In this document: positions 56,420 through 64,000 of the stretch, piece after piece
Numbering within the stretch: the first letter of the stretch is position 1
How the letters are laid out: every line of letters starts with the position of its first letter
From: Saccharomyces mikatae IFO 1815
Taxonomy: Eukaryota; Ascomycota; Saccharomycetes; Saccharomycetales; Saccharomycetaceae
Assembly: GCF_947241705.1 (NCBI RefSeq)
Contig: NC_079261.1
Coordinates: 186,001-250,000 of the forward strand
Length of the DNA: 64,000 nt
Direction of reading: 5' to 3'
Made by a program: the position numbers and the translations under genes
The notes under the pieces: generated by a model
What the model saw: the letters and a program-made list of their open reading frames with translations, nothing else
Database searches by the model: none
Told to the model about the DNA's origin: nothing

Positions 56420-57192
56420 CTAAAAGTCTTCTATCCATAAAAATGTGTAAATATTAACAACTTCAAGTAACTTATATTGCTTTGAATTGTTTTTTTTCTA
56501 TTGTTTCCCACGAGAAATACTTGTTCTCCACTTCTTTTTCCTTGATGGTGCTTCTCCACTTTTTTTTTACCATCAAATAGTTATCGATACATACATAATT
56601 AGTGAGCATTTTCCTTATTTTTTCATCTCTTGGCAAACTCCAACCGGCCGCATAACACTATATTTGTCTGTGCTGACACATTATTCAGTACCTACAGTGC
56701 TACTTGAAACTAGAATAAGGACCAGCTGCATCCGCCACCACAGCTTTTCAGCGTCGCCGTGGTAGACTACCTGGGTTAAAAAAAGAAACGGCGCCGTGAA
56801 GAGGGTTTGTCCCACAGATCATCCCGGAAAGCAAAAGTTGGTACGGCGCCAAGGCTGTGAATCCTAAACTGTGAAGTTGCCGTTCACCACACTCGAATGG
56901 CATATATCGAAGACATTGCCACGGTTGATTCAAGCGACTTTACTTTCGCTGTTAATCCACACTGTGGTAACACAATCTTGCATAAGGAGTGGAGTGTCTA
57001 CCTGCTTGGTATGGAATTAATTTCTTGAGTCAACCCGTTGTTTTTCATATGAACTGGAGTATCCTAAATGTTTATATAAGAACAGTTAAATTCAGGCCTT
57101 TTATCATCTAACCACTTTTTAGTTGTGTAATAAAGTTCTAGTTTATGACGTAAAAGAAGTAATAAAAGGCAAAAAAAGAAAAAGACGCAACG
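56420..57192 (+). promoter_or_regulatory. MUP1 upstream region with methionine and amino-acid control sites
   Basis: 773 bp. Met31/32-type cores: AAACTGTGA (56866-56874) and ACTGTGG (56961-56967). A perfect Gcn4 site TGAGTCA lies at 57026-57032, about 165 bp before the ATG. This fits control of the methionine permease by Met4-dependent complexes and general amino-acid control. Confidence 0.65.
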
Positions 57193-58917
57193 ATGACAGA
57201 AGGAAGAACATTTCTTTCACAGTTGAATGTCTTCAACAAGGAAAACTACCAATTTCCCTCATCAACAGCAAAGAAGAAGGTGAACAACTCAACAATAGAC
57301 GTTGACAATGATGCCTCCGATTTTGAGGCAGGCCAACAGTTCGCTACAGAATTAGACCAAGGTGAGAAGCAGTTAGGTATTTTGTCATGTATTGGGCTTA
57401 TTTGTAACAGAATGCTCGGTACAGGTGTTTTCGCTGTTTCCTCGACAATTTACACATTGTGCGGTTCCGTTGGGCTTGCACTAATTATGTGGGCTGTAGG
57501 TGCGATCATTGCAATTTCTGGGTTATATGTTTATATGGAATTCGGTACAGCTATACCGAAAAATGGTGGTGAAAAAAACTATCTAGAGGCCATTTTCCGG
57601 AAACCCAAGTTCTTCATTACTTGCATGTACGCTGCATACATTTTTTTCCTAGGTTGGGCTGCTGGTAACTCCATTAACACAGCTATTATGTTTTTAACTG
57701 CTGCTGATACCGAGATCACCAAGTGGAATCAAAGAGGAATCGGTGTGGCAGTCGTTTTCTTTGCATTTTTAGTCAATTCTCTGAATGTTAAGATCGGCTT
57801 GTATCTACAAAACATTCTGGGTGTATTCAAGGTTGGTATTGTCCTTTTCATCTCCATTACCGGTTGGGTTGCACTTGGTGGCGGTCTTAAAAACGGTTAT
57901 CAATCTCACAATTTTCGTAATGCTTTTGAAGGCACCGAGACCGCTACTGCTTACGGTATTGTCAACGCCTTATACAGTGTCATTTGGTCATTTGTTGGTT
58001 ATTCGAACGTGAATTATGCACTCGGTGAAGTTAAGAACCCTGTAAGAACTTTAAAAATTGCTGGTCCCACATCTATGGTTTTCTTGGCAATAATTTATAT
58101 TTTTGTTAATATCGCCTATTTCGCCGTGGTACCAAAGGATAAGCTAGTTTCTTCTAAACTGATTTTAGCTGCGGACTTTTTTGATATAGTGTTTGGTGGC
58201 CATGCAAAGAGGGCTGCTGCTGCTTTAGTTGGGTTGAGTGCCCTAGGAAATGTTCTCTCTGTGATTTTTTCTCAAGGTAGAATTATCCAACAATTAGGAC
58301 GTGAAGGTGTGTTACCATTTTCGGATTTCTTCGCCTCTTCTAAACCATTTAACTCCCCAATGGTTGGTTTATTTCAACATTTTGTTGTCTGTATGGTGAC
58401 CATTTTAGCCCCACCTCCAGGTGATGCGTATCTGCTAGTTCAAAACTTGATTTCCTATCCAATGAATATCATCAACTTTGCGATCAGTGCTGGATTGCTT
58501 TGGATATATTGGCAACGTAGACAAGGTAAGATCGAATGGAACCCACCAATTAAGGCTGGCGCTTTCGTCACAGGGTTTTTCACATTGTCGAATCTATACC
58601 TGATTATTGCTCCTTATGTTCCACCTTCGAACGGCGAGTCAGTGTATGAAAGCATGCCATACTGGATTCATTGTGTGATTGCCTGGGGTATTTTCTTATT
58701 TGGTGGTGTCTACTATGTTGTTTGGGCCCAATTATTACCAAAATGGGGTCACTACAAGTTGGTCACCAAGGACGTGCTTGGCGAAGATGGGTTCTGGAGA
58801 GTCAAAATTGCCAAAGTTTATGATAATAATAACAACGATGTCGATACACAAGAAGACAGCGTTATTGAAACGAATATAATCGAACATTACAAAAGTGAAC
58901 AAGAAAAATCACTGTAA
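57193..58917 (+). CDS. MUP1: High-affinity methionine permease
   Basis: 574 residues, the S. cerevisiae length. Plasma-membrane APC-superfamily (LAT-like) transporter for methionine and cysteine. A hydrophilic N-tail (1-60) contains the Lys cluster AKKKV (about 25-29), matching the known ubiquitylation site used by Art1/Rsp5 when methionine is abundant. About twelve membrane segments follow from residue 63; the first includes the family motif GIGxGxF-like NRMLGTGVFAVSS. A C-terminal tail (about 525-574) completes it. Divergence from S. cerevisiae lies mostly in the two tails. Confidence 0.96.
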   Translation: MTEGRTFLSQLNVFNKENYQFPSSTAKKKVNNSTIDVDNDASDFEAGQQFATELDQGEKQLGILSCIGLICNRMLGTGVFAVSSTIYTLCGSVGLALIMWAVGAIIAISGLYVYMEFGTAIPKNGGEKNYLEAIFRKPKFFITCMYAAYIFFLGWAAGNSINTAIMFLTAADTEITKWNQRGIGVAVVFFAFLVNSLNVKIGLYLQNILGVFKVGIVLFISITGWVALGGGLKNGYQSHNFRNAFEGTETATAYGIVNALYSVIWSFVGYSNVNYALGEVKNPVRTLKIAGPTSMVFLAIIYIFVNIAYFAVVPKDKLVSSKLILAADFFDIVFGGHAKRAAAALVGLSALGNVLSVIFSQGRIIQQLGREGVLPFSDFFASSKPFNSPMVGLFQHFVVCMVTILAPPPGDAYLLVQNLISYPMNIINFAISAGLLWIYWQRRQGKIEWNPPIKAGAFVTGFFTLSNLYLIIAPYVPPSNGESVYESMPYWIHCVIAWGIFLFGGVYYVVWAQLLPKWGHYKLVTKDVLGEDGFWRVKIAKVYDNNNNDVDTQEDSVIETNIIEHYKSEQEKSL

Positions 58918-59436
58918 TTGATAAAGAGACCATTCATGTGATCCAATCGTTACAATCACGTATAAACATTCTTATAAATTGCATTTCCTTTACATAATAT
59001 ATACATTTGAAATATATCACAATCCTTACCATTAAATACTTGTGCTACGACATGATCTCGATGTACTTCTTAACTTTACATCGCTTATCAAACGAGTATA
59101 CGGAATGGCTAGAAAATTCTAGAAACCAAGGATATTCGTTGTGGTCAAATCTAATTGATATCAAGTGGAGGTTTCAGTGATCCCAAGGATGGATATGCTT
59201 GTGTCTTAAACGTTAAAGCGAAACATATGATAGAAATGCATTATTATTGCCTTACCCTCTTTACGTATATAGTGATTATTTATCGGGAAAAGCATTTTTT
59301 TTTTCATTAATCAAAGGCCCAATTGAGTTTACAACTAAAATTAAGCTGAGTTGGCGGAACAGTGTGGTAATAGCGAAGGGAAAATCTAAGAAGGGTCCCA
59401 GCTACAAAACAGAGATAAAAAAATTACATTTCAAGC
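58918..59436. other. Intergenic region MUP1 / RSC1
   Basis: 519 bp with MUP1 3' sequence and the RSC1 promoter. An ORF at 59247-59453 overlaps the RSC1 start out of frame and shows no family. Confidence 0.45.
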
Positions 59437-62220
59437 ATGGTCGAGCAAGATAATGGCCCTCTACAGAAATTGCTCAAAACACAATACGATGCTGTCTTTC
59501 ATTTAAAGGATGAAAACGGCATAGAAATATATCCAATATTCAATGTACTGCCACCAAAAAAAGAATATCCAGACTACTACATTATAATAAGGAACCCAGT
59601 ATCCTTAAACACTTTGAAAAAGCGATTACCTCATTACGCTTCACCCCAAGATTTTGTCAACGATTTTGCTCAAATTTCTTGGAATGCTATGACATATAAT
59701 GCGAAGGATTCAGTTATTTATAAGTATGCCACCATTCTTGAGTCATTCATTAAGAGTAAAGTCATAGTCAATATAAGGAACTACTATCCGGAGGTGAACT
59801 ATCCTTCTTTAGGTCGAATTCCGGAATCTTTAGGTGATGTTATACAACCATCCAATTTGTCCTTGAACCTCACCAATATACCGGGAAACAACGAAAGAGC
59901 TGAATTAAATTCAGAGATAAAAATGGCTTTCGCAAAACTCGATAATTCGATCATCGAAAAGAAACAAATAAGCCAGGATTACAGAGGGCAACAAAAAAAC
60001 TCATCGACGCTTCCAATTCACTCTGCCTCCATTACACCGCAGCCGCAGGTCTCACCGACTCCAGTTATTAACTATACAAATGCTAGCACTGCACATCCAA
60101 AAACTCACGTTAGACGTGGTAGACCGCCAGTCATTGATCTTCCCTACGTACTGAGGATTAAGAATATTTTGAAGATGATGAGAAGAGAAGTCGATCAAAA
60201 CAATAAGACGCTTACTCTATATTTTGAGAAATTACCAGATAGAAATGAGGAGCCGACCTACTACTCAGTTGTAACGGACCCTATTTGCTTAATGGATATC
60301 AGGAAAAAGGTTAAATCTAGAAAATATAAAAATTTCAACAGTTTTGAGGCAGATTTTCACTTAATGTTAACAAATTTCAAGCTTTATTATTCTCAAGATC
60401 AAAGTAATATAATACGAGCCCAACTATTGGAGAAGAATTTCAACAGGTTAGTGCGAATTGAATTATCTAAACCTGATGAAGATTATTTACCTGAGGGCGA
60501 GTTAAGATATCCCCTGGATGAAGTTGAAATAAATGATGAAAAGTATCAAATAGGTGACTGGGTTCTTTTATCCAATCCAAATGACATCAATAAACCTATT
60601 GTAGGTCAGATTTTCAGGTTATGGTCAACAACAGATGGAAACAAATGGTTAAATGCCTGCTGGTATTTTAGGCCGGAACAAACCGTTCATCGAGTTGATA
60701 GGCTATTTTATAAAAACGAAGTCATGAAAACTGGTCAATATAGAGATCATCCTATTCAGGACGTCAAGGGAAAGTGCTATGTCATCCATTTTACTAGATT
60801 TCAGCGTGGAGATCCTAGCACCAAAGTCAATGGTCCCCAATTTGTTTGTGAATTTCGTTATAACGAAAGTGATAAAGTTTTTAACAAGATTAGGACTTGG
60901 AAAGCTTGTTTACCGGAAGAACTCCGTGACAAAGATGAATCAACAATACCTGTGAATGGCAGAAAATTCTTCAAATATCCTTCCCCAATAGCTGATTTAT
61001 TACCACCGAACGCTACCTTAAATGACAAAATCCCAGAACCTACAGAGGGTGCACCTACGGCACCGCCATTAGTAGGTGCTGTGTATTTAGGCCCAAAATT
61101 AGAAAGAGATGATTTAGGAGAATATTTAACGTCTGATGACTGTCCACGGTATATAATAAGACCAAATGACCCACCAGAAGAGGGCAAGATTGATTACGAG
61201 ACAGGGACAATAATTACGGATACTTTGACGACAAGTAGTATGCCCAAAGTAAACAGTTCTTCTACGATACGTTTACCTACCCTAAAGCAGGCGAAATCAA
61301 TTTCCAACTCCAATTTTAGGTCTTCATCAAATACTCCACTATTGCATCAAAATTTTAATCAAACTTCTAATCTTTTGAAATTAGAGAATATGAAAAATAA
61401 CTCAGATAGTTTATTGTCACACTCTTCCATTCCCAAATTCCAATCCCCAAATTTAGGAGAACAGGTTAACCGTTCCAAATACTATAACGCAAAAAAACAC
61501 ACACATGCATCATCAACAGCTCCCAAAAAGTCTGCATCTAAAAGTTTTACATTGTCCTCAATGATCAATAGTTTAACTGCACATACGTCCAAGTATAACT
61601 TCAATCATATTGTCATCGAAGCTCCGGGTGCATTCGTTGTCCCTATCCCAGTGCAAAAAAATATAAAAACAGTACAGTCAACAGAAAGTTCCAATAGAGT
61701 GAGTCTAAAAAATGCTCCAAATCTGGCCACTGCTGTTATAGATGGTACTAAGCAATCCAACGAACAAATAATATGGTTTAAAGGGCCTGGTGTAAAGATA
61801 ACGGAAAGGCTAATAGATTCCGGAAATGATTTAGTACGAATACCCTTGAACAGATGGTTCTGCAAAAATAAAAAAAGGAAACTAGACTATGAAGAAACCG
61901 AAGAAGATATCGTAGAACCATCCAATGACTTCAGTGAAGATATGATTGCTAGTATGTTCAATCCTCCACCCAGCTTAAGTTTAGATATGGATTTAAATCT
62001 AAGTCCATCTTCGAATAATTCTATCAATTTCATGGATATGAGCGCAACGGCAAGCGGTCGTAATGAAGGGAAAGAATGCGATACGGCAGAAGAGAGCGAA
62101 GACGAAAACGAAGAGACAGATGACGAGCATGAAATGGAAGATGTCCCCACTACTTCCGCTTTTGGCCTAAATTCATCTGCTGAATACCTTGCATTTAGAT
62201 TACGAGAACTCAATAAATGA
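59437..62220 (+). CDS. RSC1: RSC chromatin-remodelling subunit Rsc1
   Basis: 927 residues (S. cerevisiae 928). Subunit of the RSC nucleosome remodeller, paralogue of Rsc2; RSC holds one or the other. Domains in order: bromodomain 1 (about 10-110), an AT-hook (VRRGRPPVI, about 224-232), bromodomain 2 (about 240-350) and a BAH domain (about 365-490; EKYQIGDWVLL). A CT1-type region follows (about 520-600), then a long Ser/Asn-rich tail with an acidic stretch near the end (EESEDENEETDDEHE). First Met used. Confidence 0.95.
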   Translation: MVEQDNGPLQKLLKTQYDAVFHLKDENGIEIYPIFNVLPPKKEYPDYYIIIRNPVSLNTLKKRLPHYASPQDFVNDFAQISWNAMTYNAKDSVIYKYATILESFIKSKVIVNIRNYYPEVNYPSLGRIPESLGDVIQPSNLSLNLTNIPGNNERAELNSEIKMAFAKLDNSIIEKKQISQDYRGQQKNSSTLPIHSASITPQPQVSPTPVINYTNASTAHPKTHVRRGRPPVIDLPYVLRIKNILKMMRREVDQNNKTLTLYFEKLPDRNEEPTYYSVVTDPICLMDIRKKVKSRKYKNFNSFEADFHLMLTNFKLYYSQDQSNIIRAQLLEKNFNRLVRIELSKPDEDYLPEGELRYPLDEVEINDEKYQIGDWVLLSNPNDINKPIVGQIFRLWSTTDGNKWLNACWYFRPEQTVHRVDRLFYKNEVMKTGQYRDHPIQDVKGKCYVIHFTRFQRGDPSTKVNGPQFVCEFRYNESDKVFNKIRTWKACLPEELRDKDESTIPVNGRKFFKYPSPIADLLPPNATLNDKIPEPTEGAPTAPPLVGAVYLGPKLERDDLGEYLTSDDCPRYIIRPNDPPEEGKIDYETGTIITDTLTTSSMPKVNSSSTIRLPTLKQAKSISNSNFRSSSNTPLLHQNFNQTSNLLKLENMKNNSDSLLSHSSIPKFQSPNLGEQVNRSKYYNAKKHTHASSTAPKKSASKSFTLSSMINSLTAHTSKYNFNHIVIEAPGAFVVPIPVQKNIKTVQSTESSNRVSLKNAPNLATAVIDGTKQSNEQIIWFKGPGVKITERLIDSGNDLVRIPLNRWFCKNKKRKLDYEETEEDIVEPSNDFSEDMIASMFNPPPSLSLDMDLNLSPSSNNSINFMDMSATASGRNEGKECDTAEESEDENEETDDEHEMEDVPTTSAFGLNSSAEYLAFRLRELNK

Positions 62221-62246
62221 TGATTATAATAAGATCTCGACATATA

Positions 62247-62270
62247 TTTATATATATATATATATATATT
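62247..62270. repeat. (AT)n microsatellite
   Basis: About ten AT dinucleotides just after the RSC1 stop codon, in the 297 bp convergent region with LST7. Confidence 0.85.
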
Positions 62271-62517
62271 TGTTATTCATAATATGGACCCCAAACATTC
62301 TTTTTTCCTTTCAAAAATGTAACTACAGATATAATTTACTATCAATTCTTTTAACCCATTATAACTATACTTTTGGAACTCATCCAAGATATAACTTCGG
62401 AATGAGATATTATAGCTCAATTTTATGCCTGCTTACCACAGAGGAGACCTAATGAGTAAGGAAGACCAGGAAGTTGTTTGAATAATATTCCGTGCTGTAA
62501 TCTCTTATGATTTTTTC

Positions 62518-63255
62518 TCACGTTCTTGAGCTAATTTCCTCTTCTTTTATCAGAGTATGAAGTAGAAATGAATTCCATTTATGAATTCGAACAAAAAGAA
62601 ATCTATCGTCTGTTAGAGAAACCAAGTTACGACCGATTTTAGATTTATTTGCACGTAGATATGTGCCAATGAAAGCGTTATTATTCAAGGTTTCCATATT
62701 ATTATCAACCGTTTGATTTTTACTCAAGAATTCACTTTTATGAATACTTTTGATATGAGCAATCATTTTATCAAATCCACCAATAATAAAGTTCCAGTGT
62801 TCACTCAACATTTCCATCGAATTTTCGTGGCTTCGGGAATCAACTGTCAGAATGAAACAATATCTTCTTTCATTACCTCTAGCATTTTCGTCATACAATT
62901 TAAAGCCTATTACCAAATTTAGCCCTCTAAGATCATCAAAAAATATGAAAGGCATATTATCATAGATCATTGTTTCTTCAGAGAAGGCTCTTTTGATAAT
63001 AGAATTTAACAATTGGTATCGTATAGAAGAATACTGTGTGGTTATAAAAGGAACATCTCTGATGAAGCACCGCATCGATCTAGTTGATTCTTCCGGAAAC
63101 TGTAAAAGACATGATTCGCAATATGATTCAGTCGGATAATCAGGTACTAGTAACTCCTCACCCAATGTTCCCTTTTCTGCGGATTGTGTAACCGATATGA
63201 TCCTTGGGCCATGCTTGTCACAGAAATGGGCCAATGAAATCACTATCGAAGACAT
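62518..63255 (-). CDS. LST7: Folliculin-like TORC1 regulator Lst7
   Basis: 245 residues (S. cerevisiae 242). With Lst4 it forms a GAP for the Rag GTPase Gtr2, which signals amino acids to TORC1 at the vacuole; it is also needed for Gap1 sorting. It corresponds to the N-terminal longin domain of folliculin: SSIVISLAHFCDKHGPRI, a Cys pair (YCESCLLQFP, about 44-53), and IIGGFDKMIAHI (about 150-160). It lacks the DENN part found in vertebrate folliculin, as S. cerevisiae Lst7 does. First Met used. Interestingly it neighbours the methionine permease. Confidence 0.92.
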   Translation of the reverse strand: MSSIVISLAHFCDKHGPRIISVTQSAEKGTLGEELLVPDYPTESYCESCLLQFPEESTRSMRCFIRDVPFITTQYSSIRYQLLNSIIKRAFSEETMIYDNMPFIFFDDLRGLNLVIGFKLYDENARGNERRYCFILTVDSRSHENSMEMLSEHWNFIIGGFDKMIAHIKSIHKSEFLSKNQTVDNNMETLNNNAFIGTYLRANKSKIGRNLVSLTDDRFLFVRIHKWNSFLLHTLIKEEEISSRT

Positions 63256-63891
63256 TCTATTCGTCTATTCCATCTACCATTTAAACACTAACGTATATAT
63301 CCTGGTGAATGTACTAGTTAGTAGGACTTTTGTGGTCTCGAATGTTTCTTGATGATCATCGAACTGAAGTCTTTGTTAGCCCTTTTCTTTTTCTTCAAGA
63401 TTTTTCTTTTTCAAGGCGTATTTTCTCTAGTAAGAGGATACGAAAATAGCACCTTCGAAATTGGACGAATGAGCGATCAGTTCATACATTCGTAAGTATA
63501 AACTGTAATATAATGTCACTATTTATTTTAGAGATATTGGAAAACATCAAAAAGTGTGTTTTGATGAAAACAGAACAAAAAACATATGGGAGCAAATATT
63601 TCCCGATATATTCAGCACCTATAACTACTTCAATATCTTGCGCAAATTCTATCTATAACTTTATCCTTGAAAAATATGTACTAAAGTGGTGAGGAAAGAG
63701 GATCCCCATTGGATGCGTACTCTCTTCTTTTTACTTATTGTTTCTAACTCATTCTACTTCTGTGCCTTGACGATTTTCTCACCTAGATGCCATCCGAATA
63801 AGAAAACGGCATGAAAACAAACTAGTAACAATAACTACTTCGTTTCACATGTATACCGCACAACATAGCTACAAATCTACGTCGACGGAAA
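63256..63891. other. Divergent promoter LST7 / PEF1
   Basis: 636 bp, AT-rich, without an ORF or RNA gene that I recognise. Confidence 0.45.
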
Positions 63892-64000
63892 ATGTGTGCA
63901 AAAAAGCTCAAGTATGCAGCAGGTGATGATTTTGTACGCTATGCCACGCCCAAAGAAGCCATGGAAGAAACTAGACGAGAATTTGAGAAAGAGAAACAGC
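63892..64000 (+). CDS. PEF1: Penta-EF-hand protein Pef1 (start only, cut by window edge)
   Basis: The first 36 codons, starting MCAKKLKYAAGDDFVRYATP, match the N-terminus of S. cerevisiae Pef1 (YGR058W). It is a calcium-binding PEF protein that acts in polar bud growth and cell-wall abscission. The EF hands lie beyond the window. Position after LST7 agrees. Confidence 0.88.
   Translation, partial: MCAKKLKYAAGDDFVRYATPKEAMEETRREFEKEKQ

Noticed and set aside
61887-62243. 118-codon Ser-rich ORF antisense to the RSC1 end
   Set aside because: Arises from the acidic GAA/GAT-rich tail of RSC1 read backwards.

Overview
The window is a budding-yeast chromosome segment from the Saccharomyces sensu stricto group. 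It is collinear, gene for gene, with the S. cerevisiae chromosome VII right-arm block from about YGR024C to YGR058W. Proteins have the same lengths as I recall for S. cerevisiae, but fast-evolving ones (the RME1 N-terminus, POP6, the MUP1 tail) differ a lot. I therefore take it for a sister species rather than S. cerevisiae. The divergence, together with Ty2-type solo LTRs, fits S. mikatae or S. jurei grade, but sequence alone does not settle the species.

Layout. 1-7712 is a pile of retrotransposon fossils. A Ty1-like element enters from the left edge and sits inside the 3' LTR of a nearly complete, divergent Ty4-family element (768-6806), followed by Ty1/Ty2-type delta LTRs. 8386-11216 holds RPS25A(+), YGR026W(-), THG1(+) and tRNA-Asp(-). 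These are inverted relative to S. cerevisiae and end in a second LTR cluster (11295-12155). From a predicted H/ACA snoRNA (snR46, 12978-13174) onward the order is canonical: POP6, IMO32, GSC2, TIM21, ZOD1, RPL26B, YGR035C, CAX4, ACB1, ORM1, tRNA-Ser. A three-level nest of solo LTRs (29276-31318) follows upstream of tRNA-Ser. Then come KSS1, BUD9, a solo LTR, MTE1, NQM1, RME1, TAM41, TFC4, UFD1, SCM4, FMP48, MCO32, YGR054W (eIF2A), MUP1, RSC1, LST7 and the first 36 codons of PEF1 at the right edge.

Functions are a normal eukaryotic mix with no operon logic: translation (RPS25A, RPL26B, eIF2A), RNA processing (THG1, POP6, snR46), Pol III transcription (TFC4, ZOD1), cell wall and polarity (GSC2, BUD9, KSS1), lipids (CAX4, ACB1, ORM1, TAM41), mitochondria (TIM21, IMO32, FMP48, MCO32), and nutrient response (MUP1, LST7). 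Recognisable regulatory sites include a calcineurin element before GSC2, Pdr1/Yrm1 palindromes before YGR035C, STREs before NQM1, a PACE-like site before UFD1 and Gcn4/Met31-type sites before MUP1. I found no evidence of a wholly new biological system. The most interesting material is the rearrangement breakpoint, the nested LTRs and the divergent Ty4-family element.
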